Positions 20,030-31,840 of a stretch of DNA of 64,000 bases are shown here, in pieces. Under the pieces are notes generated by a model. That model ran no database searches. It saw nothing but the letters and a program-made list of their open reading frames with translations, and had not been told where the DNA came from. Location of the stretch: contig JAQMRL010000001.1 of assembly GCA_035578175.1 (NCBI GenBank), positions 56,195,553 to 56,259,552 on the forward strand, written 5' to 3'. The position numbers and the translations under genes are program-made. Numbering within the stretch: the first letter of the stretch is position 1; the number at the start of each line of letters is the position of its first letter. The DNA comes from Catonia carolina. Lineage: Eukaryota > Arthropoda > Insecta > Hemiptera > Achilidae.

Positions 20030-21032
20030 AATGTCATTATACTTCTGGTTTTTTATTGGAAGGTATGAACTGTTGAAGAATTTGTTAAGTGGTTCTTCTG
20101 TAATATTATTTTTACTGGTAGCGTATTTATATATTACAAAGTTTTCCCAAGAACCTGCTATGTACATTTTTGGCTTCATTCTACAAGCAAACTTCACATG
20201 CCGGGTTTTAGATATCTTTGGAATACTCTAAATAAAAGTATCAAAATAATCTATAATTTTTCACTTTTATAATAGGTTCTGGACTTACTGAGTTTGGTGA
20301 TCGCAAGCTGTGTTCTAAAAACAACATTCAAAGGATCAGTTTTCCTGCTATTTTTAATTATGTCAATATAAACTTCTGGACAATAAACCTTTTATATTAC
20401 ACCCTCATTTTTTCTACAGCCCCAAAGTTAGAATCTATGGGCATCATACTATGTCCTATCACAAAAAATAACTAGTTCTGTCGTCTCTTCTAGTTTGTTG
20501 TGCTCTATAAAATGATCAAGACAACTTATTACTTTGTCTGGTCCTTTACTAGCAAAATGCTCAGGGTAAACTTACATTATAACATTTTTTGTCTGAATGT
20601 TTTGTATTCCAAAGTTATATAGCCACAACTGACGTTTATAATATTCATTTTATGTGTTAGTGACTGGAAGAGGAAGATTTTTTTTGAAAGTCAAAATAGA
20701 TGGACAAAGTTTTACTACTTAGTTCATTGCTTGTTTTGTATGATTTCATTTTTTCAAAGAAATACTCTGCTGATTCATGATGTTGGTCTCTGTAAAATTA
20801 AATCGTCCTTTCATTTCCCAGTTGCTGACTCAATCTCTACTCTAAATTTAGTAGGTACACACATTACACAAATCTTTTTTAGGCAGTCCGAAACTTAAAT
20901 TAAATCTTCATTAAAACTTCTACAAAAAATCTCATGCAACATTAATATTAGGATTATCATGGCAGAATACAGTGTGTAATTCTCGAATCATTAACTTGGG
21001 ATCTAAATAGCGTTTTGTGATCGATTCAAATC
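20030..21032 (-). pseudogene. D1: transposase-like (DUF7869-type) gene, C-terminal part
   Basis: Decayed minus-strand sequence. Readable pieces: ESITKRYLDPKLMIRELHT at the hAT junction, FNLSFGLPKKDLCNVC near 20900, YPEHFASKGPDKVISCLDHF near 20570-20510, and GHSMMPIDSNFGAVEK near 20460-20410. These match FNISFGSPATDVCSDC, LDNPRGANQIVSALYHRL and GHSFLPPDRIFGRAEK in D2 at the right of the window. Several stops and frame changes. The family looks like the RNase H-like transposase relatives annotated as DUF7869 in insects; this name is from memory. Confidence 0.65.
21025..21032. repeat. hAT target site duplication, left copy
   Basis: TTCAAATC at 21025-21032 and 24711-24718: the 8-bp duplication expected for hAT. 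Removal of the element rejoins D1 as VPTLESHYCRFESITKR. Confidence 0.93.
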
Positions 21033-21299
21033 CATAGGCGTGCGCAGGGTCTTGGAATTGTGGGTGCCAGACCTTCCGGGGGGTTTGGGGGGTATTTTAA
21101 AATTTTTGAAAATACTGCCTCTGAAAACACCGTTTTTAAGCATGGATTTAAAGAAAATACATGGTATTTTCTCTCACAAATACAATAAAATTTATAACTA
21201 TTTTGTCATATAAACACATGTTTAAAGTTTTTCGTGGCACTATCCTTATAAAAAAAACTAATTTTTGTGAGAGAGAAATAAGCTTTATTTACTACAAAT

Positions 21300-24255
21300 C
21301 TACAGATTCATCCGTCGGTTGAAGGGCACCATTTGTTTAAATTCTTCAATGACATCGTCCAGATCAGTGTTTGCAGTGAGTTCTTGCTCGACAAATGGTA
21401 TCAGAAGATGTTCCAAACGATCTTGCAGCATTGTGGACCGAAGTTTAGATTTTACGATGCTAAGTTTTGAAAAACTCCTTTCGCAACTGCAGCTTGTCAC
21501 AGGAATGGTAGAAAATTTTTCTATTACCATCTTAAAGTTTGCAAACGTGGTTTCTCTGTTGTACTCTGACAACCACTTCAGCCATCCAGGGGCATTTGAC
21601 GGAGGGAAGTTTTCACTTTTCTTCGTTTTCAGAATTCTAATTTCTGCCTCTAGCTCAGAAGGGTTTACACTAAACTGTTTTGAGAGGTACTCAAAATCAC
21701 TGGCTTCCATTTTGTAGGAACCAACACCTAAAGACATGGCTTTTCCCACAGCACAAATTACTTCTTTGGTTTCCTGGCTGAATCTAGAATTTAATGACTC
21801 AATCATCTTGTCTAAAATAGGGTAGAATACAAACAGTCTAACTTCTTCTTTCATATCTCCTACTGTGAAAGCATTACTTGCATTGCTGTCCAACTTAACA
21901 GAAATCTTGCGGTTTTTTGGCTCAGGTATGTCAACGCCAAGACTGTGGCATGCATCTGTTGCTCTTGAGAATATCCCATCAAACACAGCGGCTTCAATCC
22001 TCAGCTCTTCCAAGGCAAGCGCCAAACTTGATACTTCTTCAACAGCCTGGCAAAGATCTATGTTAGGTGACTGCAGAGTCTTGCTAACTCGCACTACAAG
22101 TTGAAGAATAGGATGAACTAATTCCAAACAGATTATAAAATCAAAGGACTTCATTTGGCACAGAATACCTTTGCCTTTTGCCTTAGTTTTGGCATCAGAC
22201 GAATTTTCCACGGATTCCTCCAAAGCTTTAATGATAATGTTCAGCTGCGCTTGAACCACAGATACTGCTTCAGAACGACAGGCCCAACGGGTCTCAGACA
22301 GTGACTTAAGATATTTCAATTTCAAGTCTGATGATTTTATGATGTTTTCAAATACAGCATGCCTTTTTGGACTTCCTTCTATATAGTTGTATAGTAACTG
22401 GATTACACCAAAAAAATCAAAGATCTTAGGGTTCTCCTTGTAGTTTGTGCAAGCACTTACTAGTGAAAGATTAAGACAGTGCCCATAACAGTGAACGTAT
22501 AGAATAGATTCATTCATCTCTTTACATCTCGCCTGGACACCAGAAAATTGACCTGACATAGCTGAGGCTCCGTCAAAGCAGACACCTTCGACGTCTTTCC
22601 ACAAAATACCCATTTCAGTCAAAGTGTTTTCGATGCTGTTAAAGATAGTTTTTGCGTCAGTAGTTTCTAAACGTTTTAAGGCAACAAATGTTTCGACTGG
22701 AGAAATCTTTCCTTTAGGAATATACCTTAAAAACACTGCGATTTGTTCGTGGTTACTCACATCTGACGTTTCGTCAGCAATGATGGATATGGGCACTCCT
22801 TCAACTTCTTTCTGGATTTGTCTTAAAATCACATTTTTAAGAGCACATAAAATATCATTTTGTATCCGGTTGCTTAAATATGTACAATTATCAGGGGCGC
22901 TTTCTGTGTATTCTTTAAATACGGGGTCATACTTTTGAAGGAGGTTCACAATTTCAAGAAACAGCCCCTTTTCATTGCTTTCTTGTTTTTCATCATGACC
23001 ACGTAGTGGTCTTCCTCCTTTTGCGAGGGTACGGACCACATCTATGAGCCTCTTCATGTACTCAACGTTTTTTAATCGCTGTTTTTCTCTTACTTTCAGT
23101 TCGGCTTGTTTTTGTTCAACAAGCAGGACATCAACAGCCTCGTCTTTTAAAAATGCCTCCCATCCCTCTACACTTGATTTGTGCACGTTGGAATCTTTAT
23201 GTATGTTAAATCTTTCAACAGCTTTGTTCCAAGACGAAAACCCAGAGTTAATAAAAGCATCATCTATTACTCCACGACTAGCTCTACCGTGCAACACAAA
23301 ACACCGGCAGGCGAAGCAATAAGCAGCATCTTTAACCCGACTGTATTCCAACCAGTTGTAATCTTTGTACCATTTGGACAAAAAATACCTACTTCTGGCA
23401 TTCTTTCCCTTCCCTGTGATTTTGACAGGGTATCGTGCTAAATGTGGCTGATAAGGTCCTCGATTGAGTCTTGCGGTTTTTTCCAATCTTTCATTTGGCA
23501 GTTCATTGGCGGGGTCATCGGGCTCACCATTAATGTGTCCAGGAGGAGGAGTTTCAGCTACTTCTGATTCACACAGCTGCAAATCTGCTACACCGCCGTC
23601 TGCAACTGCAACACCAAAAACTCATGTGACTTACTGACATTCCCCCCAAAAAGGGGCTTAAACTCAAAAGTTTTTCAAAACCTTTCTTAGTGAGCACCTA
23701 CTGCCTATGAGGAAGCTACGTTCCAAGTTGCAGTTTTTGAGAATTCGTGATGAGTGAGTCAGTCAGAGTCAGTGAGTGGTATTTGGCTTGTATAGATGAA
23801 CTAGGCCCGGTAATTATTTACTTTATATGACCGGGAAATTTTTATGTTTTCAAATGAAATTATGCGGTTACCCAAAAAGTGCGAATTTTAACGCTAAACA
23901 CGTTAGTGAAATTGTTTATTTTATCAGGTAATTAGGAAGATAACGAAAAACGTCAAATCACTACCCAGACAATATAACATAATCTAATGTAACCTAACCT
24001 AACCTAAAATTTTGCTGGAATTTTGCCGATGTGTGTAGCTAAATTCAACACCAAACAACATTCTATTTTTACTACCCAAAATCCAAATAACTTACCATTA
24101 ACGAAGCTTTTCTATAAGCCTAAATAAATAAAACAATCTAAAGTGAAAGTAGTGGTGAAATAATTACACTTACCTATATCAACAGCTTTACTTTTCTTAA
24201 AAAAAGATAAAATTGAAGACTTCTGCGAACATTTATCGTTTTTAGATCTCTTCAT
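21300..24255 (-). CDS. hAT transposase (ZMYM1/DUF4371-like), two exons
   Basis: Exon 1 24255-24174 (ATG at 24255, MKRSKNDKCSQKSSILSFFK), donor GTAAGT from 24173, acceptor TTGCAG ending at 23600, exon 2 23599-21300. The split codon is phase 1 and gives GAC, so the frame continues to a product of about 793 residues. Order: basic N-terminus; TTF-type zinc finger around SRYFLSKWYKDYNWLEYS...YCFACRCF; RNase H-like core with SIIADETSDVSNHEQ, GVCFDGASAMSGQFSG and HCYGHCLNLSL; ETRWACRSEA; C-terminal dimerisation block SCSCERSFSKLSIVKSKLR. No stops or frameshifts. The splice model is inferred from sequence and coding frame only. Confidence 0.87.
23600..24173 (-). other. Predicted hAT intron with telomere-like CCTAA triplet
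   Basis: Bounded by GTAAGT and TTGCAG on the minus strand. It holds AACCTAACCTAACCTAA at 23991-24007 (plus strand), i.e. three copies of the insect telomere motif complement. No coding seen. Confidence 0.7.
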
Positions 24256-24718
24256 GTTTTCAGTGTTTCAGAGCATGGGCAGTTAATAACCTGTTTTACC
24301 GCTAACGTGACAAAACAAAACACTGAGAGAGTGTGAGGTTAGGTCAAACTTGTTTACAAGGCAATATACAGCTGCAAACGAATGCAGAGGCCAGAGAGGA
24401 AGAAAACATAGAGGAAACACAAAGAGGACAAAATTGCTCGCCTTTATGCCATCAAAGCTATTTATTACTATACAAAGTTGGATTGTTTATGATTATAATA
24501 CAGTAAGCACAATTATTTAATCTAATAGTTGTAACGGTTTAAGAGGCCCTTAATGATATGTGAAATCTTTGTCAGTTTGACGTGCATTAAGTAATGTGTA
24601 CAGTCAGCAGCAATTTTCTTACTAAAAATATAAAATTGAAAAAAATCTTAAAACAAAACCTATTTGTGGGTGCCGCGGCACCCACGGCACCCACGCTGCG
24701 CACGCCTATGTTCAAATC

Positions 24719-25142
24719 TACAGTAATGTGATTCAAGAGTTGGAACTGAAGCAATGAACTTACGAACTGCTTCTAATGAAGCAGTTGATGTGCGAATTTG
24801 ACTTAAAAACTTGACTGTAAAACTTACCTATGGCTAAATAATTTTTTAAGAATTCAACTACTACTAAACAAATTTCAATGTATGTGTGAAGTGGTAAGTT
24901 TACCAGTAATATTTGATCAGGACACAAGCCTAGCTTGTTCTGATGTACTAGGTAGATCTAACAATCACTCACTAAATTGATCTTCAATTTCTGACTGATA
25001 GACTAGATCTGCATCATTGTCATGAGTAAAAACATAAATCATCGAGATCTTCTGCAGTAGCTAATGAATCAATGTCCAACAAGTCACTATCAAGTAGTCT
25101 GTCTAATCCACTAGATTTAAGTTTTTCACGTGCCATTTCCAT
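24719..25142 (-). pseudogene. D1: transposase-like gene, N-terminal side
   Basis: Decayed minus-strand stretch. The part next to the hAT element reads RKFIASVPTLESHYCR, matching SLVPLESHYCR of D2. An ATG at 25142 starts the acidic stretch MEMAREKLKSSGLDRLLDSD, stopped after about 40 codons; whether this belongs to D1 is uncertain. Confidence 0.55.
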
Positions 25143-26039
25143 AACACTAAAGTTTTGAATCCAAAAAACAATATTACACTATTGCTTATTATTCAATGAA
25201 AAAAATATAGTAATAATAATTACAATGAAGTAATAAAAATAAACAAGAAACTTATTAACAAATGCACTATACAGAAAGACGAGATATAACTACACATACT
25301 AAAGTCCAGCCTCTCTTAGTTGCTCCTAATGTAAATAAATAATGACGTCACTGAGCATGCGCATTATATCAAAATGTGTACACGCTGATTATAAAGTAAC
25401 AACAAAATACTTTCAAAAGTATTTAAGTACAAAATACTTTTAAAAGTATTTTTATAAATGAAATTGTTAGGCCTACATCATATCATGACTGATGTTTTAA
25501 GTACTTGAAGTAGTTATAATTTAAAACATAGTTAACTTAATAGGAATACGACATCTGTAAAGTCGCAAACTCTAGCGTGCACCCTGTAGTAGGTGGCTTT
25601 TGTTTGTTGACAGTAGGAGCAAACTAAGAATGGCTCAACTGTACAACAAATGACGCATTTTGTGAACTGTCAGTGGTAATGTAATATCACCTGTATTGTA
25701 GTCAACAGTTATTATTATTTTTTTTTATAATCAAGGACAACCTATTTTACCCCAAATATCATTAAAAATTATAAGAATGATATTGTATATATCACACAGC
25801 AGTTCAAAAAGCTTATTTCTGTACCAAATAAATAGTATACATTATAATAAATGGCGATGGATCGTTACCATGGCACTTTTCACATCGAAATTGGGTGGCG
25901 ATCTATTGCCACTGTGGCAGTCAAAGGGTTACAAAAGTTTACTAATTTCATGTAGAATATGTGTGCAAAAGCATGACTGTAACTTAAAATAAGGAAAAGG
26001 TTTTTTCTGTGGTATAATCCTCCTAAAACATGAACCATG
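25143..26039. other. Non-coding stretch with tandem AAATACTTT palindromes
   Basis: No gene seen. Two palindromic units AAAATACTTTCAAAAGTATTT (25404-25424) and AAAATACTTTTAAAAGTATTT (25431-25451) stand side by side and may mark the end of a small non-autonomous element. Confidence 0.4.
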
Positions 26040-26695
26040 AATTAGGAACATTTACATCCAGTAAATGATAAAAAAAAGTCTGAAGTAGCCTACTACTTTT
26101 TGGAGCATATTGTAATGTTGTATCTACCTATATTAGCATCCAACAAACCTACACCACCCATATACTTGTTATGAACATGCACAAAGAACATGTCACAACA
26201 AACTGCTTTCGTTTTTTTGAGTACTGCTTTGCTTGATGAATAGGTTTTTCGCCACCGAGTGTTGATAACGAAGTTGTCACGTTGTTATAATTTCAATACT
26301 ACAGCAGATAATTTTATGTTGTCACATGTTCATCAATAAAGCCTCTACACTTATTTTTAAATTCTCCTTCAGAAATAAATTTTACATCTGGCAATTGTAC
26401 TCCGGCTAACTGTACCCAAGGAAAATGCTTGCACAAAGAGCAATATGTGTATAGTAATTGTCAAACATAACTTATACCTCGTATCATTTGGTATTATAAA
26501 CAGACAATAATTTTACGCGTAGCACTATTGCCATGATCAGGTTCTTTGTAGTCTAAATTCTGGGTTATTTTCTTGCCCAGAATATATTTCAAAGTCATAG
26601 AAAAAACCTGATATGCTACACAGAACAAATAATTTGTATCCCCACCTGTGGGATTCTTTGGCATGAACTGTTTCATGTAATGATCCATGATTTTT
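26040..26695 (-). pseudogene. PB4: piggyBac transposase remnant
   Basis: Minus-strand fragments HYMKQFMPK...WGYKLFVLCSISGFFYDFEIYSG (26690-26580), FDNYYTHIAL (near 26460) and NKYMGGVGLLDANIGRYNIT (26175-26115). These fall in the correct piggyBac order but across several frames. The last catalytic Asp of GGVDLLD is changed to Gly. Its upstream half is missing or replaced by the pogo element. Confidence 0.7.
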
Positions 26696-28312
26696 TTTTA
26701 TTTTGGTATCTTCATTTTTCATTTTATTTTCTTCTCTTAACTTTCGTTTCTCAGCAATTTTAGCAGCGCTTTCTTCTTTGTGTTTTTTGATTTCTTCCAA
26801 CTGAACTTTGTATGGGGTTGAAGTAAGAATTTTGCAGATTTCCGCCCAATCTTTCCGTATTTGAAACTTTACATTGGAAGTGCTGGAAAGAGGGGAAATT
26901 TCTATAGGCTTAAATGTATTCAGTCTAGGAGACTTTCCATCCGTTGGTGCTGTTCTATTGGGTTGCCCTCAGGAGCCGATGAAAATGAAGTTGAAGCTTT
27001 TATTTAATTCTTCTGTCGGTTGTGAGGTTGAAGTAACTGTTTTGCCACTTTCTGTAGTGTTTGTCTCGGGAGATAATGAAGCGGCAAAGTCCAAATCGCT
27101 GAAAATGTTACGATTCAGTGGACAAATTCCTGTACATAAAAACCCGTACTGAGCAAGCTCCATACGATAAATTCTGGAAAACGCAACATTGACCAGACTT
27201 TCTTCAATCCTATTTTCATCTTTGGATGCCTTTTCATCCACTGCGAATATGCTTTGTCGTAGGCATTTTTAAAAGGCTTTATAACCACTCGGTCTAGTGG
27301 CTGGAGCTTGTGTGTTGTGTGAGGCGGAAGACTTAGCATATGGATGTGATGCTGTTTTGCAAATGAAATTACATCAAAGTGTTCATGACTGGAATGTCCA
27401 TCGATAATCAGTAAAACAGGACTTTTTTCACAGGGATTGACACGCTCCAAAAATAGTTGTAGCCATTTTAGGAAACCTTCCTCAGTTATCCATCCTGTAG
27501 GTTGACCATAAAATACACTACCTAATGGCGCATATTTTTAAATCGTTATCAATCCTGACACGAGGGAACACGAAAAGGGGAGGGATGAATTGGTCACCAG
27601 CAGCATTGATTGACAAGGGAATAAAGGCCACGCCAATTGCTGTGAGCGCTGGACTACGCATGCGCATACATAACTTCGACCCCGCATACCTGACCTACTT
27701 GTCTTGTCCCTTTTCCGGCGAGAACCCTACAATTTCTACCAGGGACTGTGCTGATGGAAGTTTCATCCACATTGAATATTCTATGCGGAAGAAAGGAATT
27801 CTTATCCATCAAGTCCTGTAATGTTAAAAAGAATTTATCTACTACAGGTTTGTTGAATGCCGAGGCTCGAGCAAGTGATGTTGATTCAGGGGTACGTAAA
27901 CTAAGTTCAGGATGCCTCTTACGAAATCCTATCATCCAATCTCTACCTGCTGCTTCTTCTTCATGGGAAAATGGATGATTTACATTATTCTTTTCTGCCA
28001 GTTGGTATGCAAGTTTCCTGACGTCCATGATTGTGAAACCATACATTCTCTGTTCCATGTTTAGAATATGGTTTACCAATTCTGTTTCCTGATCTAAGGT
28101 GAAAACTGGGCGTTTACTTCCAAGCAACTTCTCTTCATTTACAGCTGCAATATTCATACCTTTGATACGCCTTTTAAGTGACATCCTGGGCACAACAAAC
28201 CTTGTAGCAGCTGTTGAACTGCTAAACAACCGTTAACAGCAGCCATGTCCTCTCTCATCATATTAGGGTCCCAGTTCTGCCTTTCTGTTTTCTGTTTGTA
28301 ATGATTAACCAT
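26696..28312 (-). pseudogene. pogo/Tigger-type (jerky-like) transposase, frameshifted
   Basis: ATG at 28312 (MVNHYKQKTERQNWDPNMMRE). Helix-turn-helix and CENP-B-type region about 28200-27880 (FTIMDVRKLAYQLAEK, GRDWMIGFRKRHPELSLRTPE). DDE core with FNVDETSIST (first Asp, near 27720), LLIIDGHSSHEH (second Asp, near 27405) and PPHTTHKLQPLDRVVIKPFK (third Asp, near 27290). The C-terminal coiled, Lys/Glu-rich tail (EEIKKHKEESAAKIAEKRK) ends near 26720. At least two frame changes (near 28230 and between 27655 and 27450) and a stop make it inactive. Confidence 0.82.
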
Positions 28313-28800
28313 CTGACACAAAAAAACAAATTTAAAATAAAAAAATGTGTTTAATGAGGGTACAACTAATAATAATAATAATAATACGTACTACAGTATA
28401 TAATACCTACACTACATACTAATAGTAGTTACATCGTGTTTTATTTCATATTAAACTCCATTTCAGCCTGCGTAATTTGAAGTATCATACGCGCTGATAG
28501 CTTCAAAATCACGCCTGCTATGGCCGTCCGAAGCTGGCAACTGGGGCAACAGAAAGTTATGGGTTAATAAATAAATATAGACCAAATACTATTAATAACA
28601 ATTAAATAAATAAATAATAATATCAGTTATAAATAAATAACTTACAGTTCGTACAAAAACTGAAGTAAAAAAATATTGGGGCAAAATGATCCCCTGTGGG
28701 TAAAATGATCCACGTCGCTGATCATTTTGCAAACTTAGCAAGTGAAACTCACAGTTAAAAATATACTCTTGTAAGTAAACTAAATATTATTTTATCAAAT
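28313..28800. other. Non-coding flank of element B with AAAATGATCC inverted repeats
   Basis: Short AAT/TAAA repeats. GGGGCAAAATGATCC (28679-28693) and GGGTAAAATGATCCA (28699-28713) are repeated in inverse orientation at 45536-45575 on the other side of element B. They may be ends or subterminal repeats of the pogo copy or of a MITE into which B inserted. Confidence 0.5.
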
Positions 28801-29817
28801 TGTCGTGCCCGAGCGGTAAGGCTTTGGTGGTAAACTAAATAAATAAATTAGCCAACTCTTCGTAGTAGGTTGTAATGCTTATTTGTTTAATGATTCAAGT
28901 TATAATAATAATATCTTTAGGTTACAAAGCGCTATGTTATTCTCATGAGAACTATTGTTACGTTAGTAACAGAATAAGTGATACTTTATTAAGCCATTTT
29001 CGTTAAAACACTTGCGTTAAGCGCATTAATAAATATATAATATATGATATCCCATAACCTTAAGTTAGCATATTCTGATTAGTTTCCAATACGTTACTTT
29101 AACATTAGTATATTTTAGAAATTTATGTAACTAATACGAGTTTAAAGTTCTATTAACTTTGCCCTGTTAAATGAATGCCCAAGAGTTTGAGACTCTTACC
29201 TATTAACAAAATCTTCATGCTCCTCCTTAGTAAGACTCCTTAGTAAGACCTCTTGGTAGGTACCTTCTCGGTCAGTGATCAAGATTGTAGTCTCCTTTTG
29301 GCAGGTACAAGCTTGAGAAGGAAAACTCTGTTTCCTGTCTCCCCCCAGAGTATATTTGGCAATCTCCCTCATTAAGGCTACATATGGTCACATTAATCTA
29401 TGCTATCAGTTTATTTTACAAAACCTTAAATAATTACAAGGAAGTGAAAGGAATACGTTTATGCTTTTACATTAATTAATTTTAATCAAAGGTGGTTTCC
29501 TGTTACTTTGAAATTACACTCTTTTACACTTTCAATTTTTACCTCAAACTTACATAAAGGAAAATGATTACAATTATATATGAACGAAAAGAAACTAATG
29601 AGCTGATAACATAAGTTAATGTAACCGGTAGTCGGTTAGGTGAAGTAGATAATAATAAAGTGGTTAAGTACTTTCCAGTAAATGGCAAATTCAAATAAAG
29701 AATCAAAAAAAAATTCATGAGAATATAACAATTAACAGAAGTTAATACAATCAAATAACAAAATATAATAATTAAGTATCATCCCTTATAATTAAAGTCC
29801 AACCCCCAGTCCCTACA
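28801..29817 (-). repeat. 3' LTR of element B
   Basis: 1017 bp, nearly identical to 44309-45329. A polypurine tract on the element strand (complement of TAATCCCCTCGC at 29818-29829) lies just upstream, as required for plus-strand priming. Confidence 0.93.
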
Positions 29818-29872
29818 TAATCCCCTCGCAGATGAAAAAGTTATTGCTCCTGCAATAATCTTTTCTAGAAAT

Positions 29873-31840
29873 TCATGGATTGGCAGTTCCTTGGCGTGGT
29901 GACGGTGAAGGTGATGAAGGACTTAGAAGGCGGTCAATAAACGAAGTTGTAGAAACTTCCTGGCTTAGCGGATGGTTATCGGTCGCAGCGGCAGATTCTC
30001 CTTGATATTCAACAATGTTGCGTACTGTAAATATTCGTCCTCGACGACAAAGGCGGTTGGTACAGCAAGTCAGATGAGTTCGATAATGCCACAGCAGGAA
30101 GACAATCATGAAAACAAACAATATACCAACAGCAGTATAATGTGTATCATAAACCTTATCTAACCTAACGTTATCTAAGTTTATACGGTTAATGTCGGAA
30201 ACCAAATCATCCAATGAAAGTGGTTTAGAATGAGTAGCTATTATACCTTGGATATATTGCAATTGTCTATTAACACTTGCTGAAGTGTTACGAATATTCT
30301 GGATAAGATCCATCTCTTTTGGCGAAATAGGATCAGTGATGTTAGGTATATGTATAATAGGAGTTTGAAAAACAAAATTTGACGAACCCGTTAATTGAGG
30401 CAATAATGTAAAGCTTTCAGATGAGATTATACATTGTTTGCTGTCTCTTAGAATTCCCGTTCCTTTGATAATTTCCGTTTTTCTATTATTGGTATAGCCA
30501 TTGAATGAAGAATTCATACATTTCCATGTTATTGTAATAGGAGATGATAAACTATATACCCAAAATGATTTATCAGGTGAGTGATATATTATCGGATCGA
30601 AAGTATCAGGATATAATACCCTTTTGCATATATCTTGAAGATCTGGCAATTGATTTTGAAATATATTGACAAGACAGTTATTCTTTAACTTTAACAATGG
30701 TAAATTAGACGGACAAATTGTATAAGGTCCTTGTTGACATCGTGACAAATAGTTGTCATTCGGCAGTACATAATGAAGTCTGTCTTCTGACACCATTAAA
30801 TACTGAGATTCTGGTTCGATAGCGACAAATTTCCTTAATTTTTCATGAAAATAAGGCAACGTAAATACTTGATATAGTTCAAAATGACGGTTACTTGCTT
30901 TTAAAGGAATTTCTATAAATAATCTGATACCTTGATTAGTACTTATGGCGTGAGTTTTTGCTATTTGGTAATAAGTATAGACATGTTCAATATTGGTATG
31001 AGTTAATAAAGTATAATCGGAATTTAAATGATGCACAACATCAGATAAAATTTCGCTTAATAATTTAGGTGATACTAGTAAAATACTTAGATGACCAAGA
31101 GAAGCGGCATCTAATCCTTCTCGTAATTGTAATAACTCTTTTTGAATTATACGGAGTGATGTTTCCATTTCTCGTATTACAGAAGACATTTTTATATATG
31201 CTAGCAATACATTTTCAATTTCGTTTACAGAATTAGCGATTTTTCGAGTTTGTGCAAGCAATGAACCAAAAGTGAGAGCAAGTTTTGTAACAGCTTCAAC
31301 ACTGTCATGGACCTCTTTATCCAAATCTTTAATATATGTTAACTGATCTGCAGATGAATGAACAATCGACGACGATACATGTTGTATACTATCAACTCTA
31401 TTATTAAGATGCTCAAGGTCAATAGCATCGGGGTTACCAAAAAGAAATTTAATAACGGAACCTATTCCATTAACTAAGCCTCGTTTCTGCCTAATTCTAG
31501 GTAACATCTCCTCGTAAGCTTCAACCTCTCCCCTGGCTGTGTCTATATTAGCCATAATGTTATGAACTTCATTTTGCGGTATTAACTGAATTGTACGATT
31601 TTCTATTTTCATAGAACTACCTGATAATACTTCCGCGATAGAATCTAAGCTATTTAATAAAGCAGTAAAATCTTGTAATTTTAAGGTTAACGCGATGACC
31701 CATTTATCTCCACTAATTATTATATCTTGTTTCTTTAAAAACAATATGCCATTCTTTAAGTTACAATTTGACTGAGTACAGAGATCTGTTTGCCCCATTG
31801 CACCGATAAGAAGAATACAACCTAAAATTAAGTAACGCAT
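29873..31840 (-). CDS. env: Envelope glycoprotein of element B, errantivirus type
   Basis: 655-residue open frame, ATG at 31840. A hydrophobic leader at residues 1-16 looks like a signal peptide. A dibasic cleavage-like site (RQKR) ends at residue 120 and is followed by a Gly-rich hydrophobic stretch typical of a fusion peptide. Heptad-like helices follow. A transmembrane segment lies at about 566-584, with a 71-residue cytoplasmic tail holding a CC pair and Pro/Ser-rich end. This layout fits insect errantivirus Env / baculovirus F-like proteins, which mediate membrane fusion. It has no stop or frameshift. In related elements env is made from a spliced RNA; no splice site was assigned here. 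Confidence 0.87.
   Translation of the reverse strand: MRYLILGCILLIGAMGQTDLCTQSNCNLKNGILFLKKQDIIISGDKWVIALTLKLQDFTALLNSLDSIAEVLSGSSMKIENRTIQLIPQNEVHNIMANIDTARGEVEAYEEMLPRIRQKRGLVNGIGSVIKFLFGNPDAIDLEHLNNRVDSIQHVSSSIVHSSADQLTYIKDLDKEVHDSVEAVTKLALTFGSLLAQTRKIANSVNEIENVLLAYIKMSSVIREMETSLRIIQKELLQLREGLDAASLGHLSILLVSPKLLSEILSDVVHHLNSDYTLLTHTNIEHVYTYYQIAKTHAISTNQGIRLFIEIPLKASNRHFELYQVFTLPYFHEKLRKFVAIEPESQYLMVSEDRLHYVLPNDNYLSRCQQGPYTICPSNLPLLKLKNNCLVNIFQNQLPDLQDICKRVLYPDTFDPIIYHSPDKSFWVYSLSSPITITWKCMNSSFNGYTNNRKTEIIKGTGILRDSKQCIISSESFTLLPQLTGSSNFVFQTPIIHIPNITDPISPKEMDLIQNIRNTSASVNRQLQYIQGIIATHSKPLSLDDLVSDINRINLDNVRLDKVYDTHYTAVGILFVFMIVFLLWHYRTHLTCCTNRLCRRGRIFTVRNIVEYQGESAAATDNHPLSQEVSTTSFIDRLLSPSSPSPSPRQGTANP

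Larger units (their letters stand above)
21033..24710 (-). mobile_element. hAT transposon, apparently intact
   Basis: 3678 bp with perfect 15-bp terminal inverted repeats CATAGGCGTGCGCAG (21033-21047) and CTGCGCACGCCTATG (24696-24710). It has a perfect 8-bp target duplication and an uninterrupted two-exon transposase gene. GGTGCC-rich stretches next to both ends are probable subterminal binding sites. It is inserted in D1. Confidence 0.93.

Noticed and set aside
23991..24007. Telomere-like (CCTAA)3
   Set aside because: Only three units inside the hAT intron; too short for a telomeric or interstitial telomeric array.
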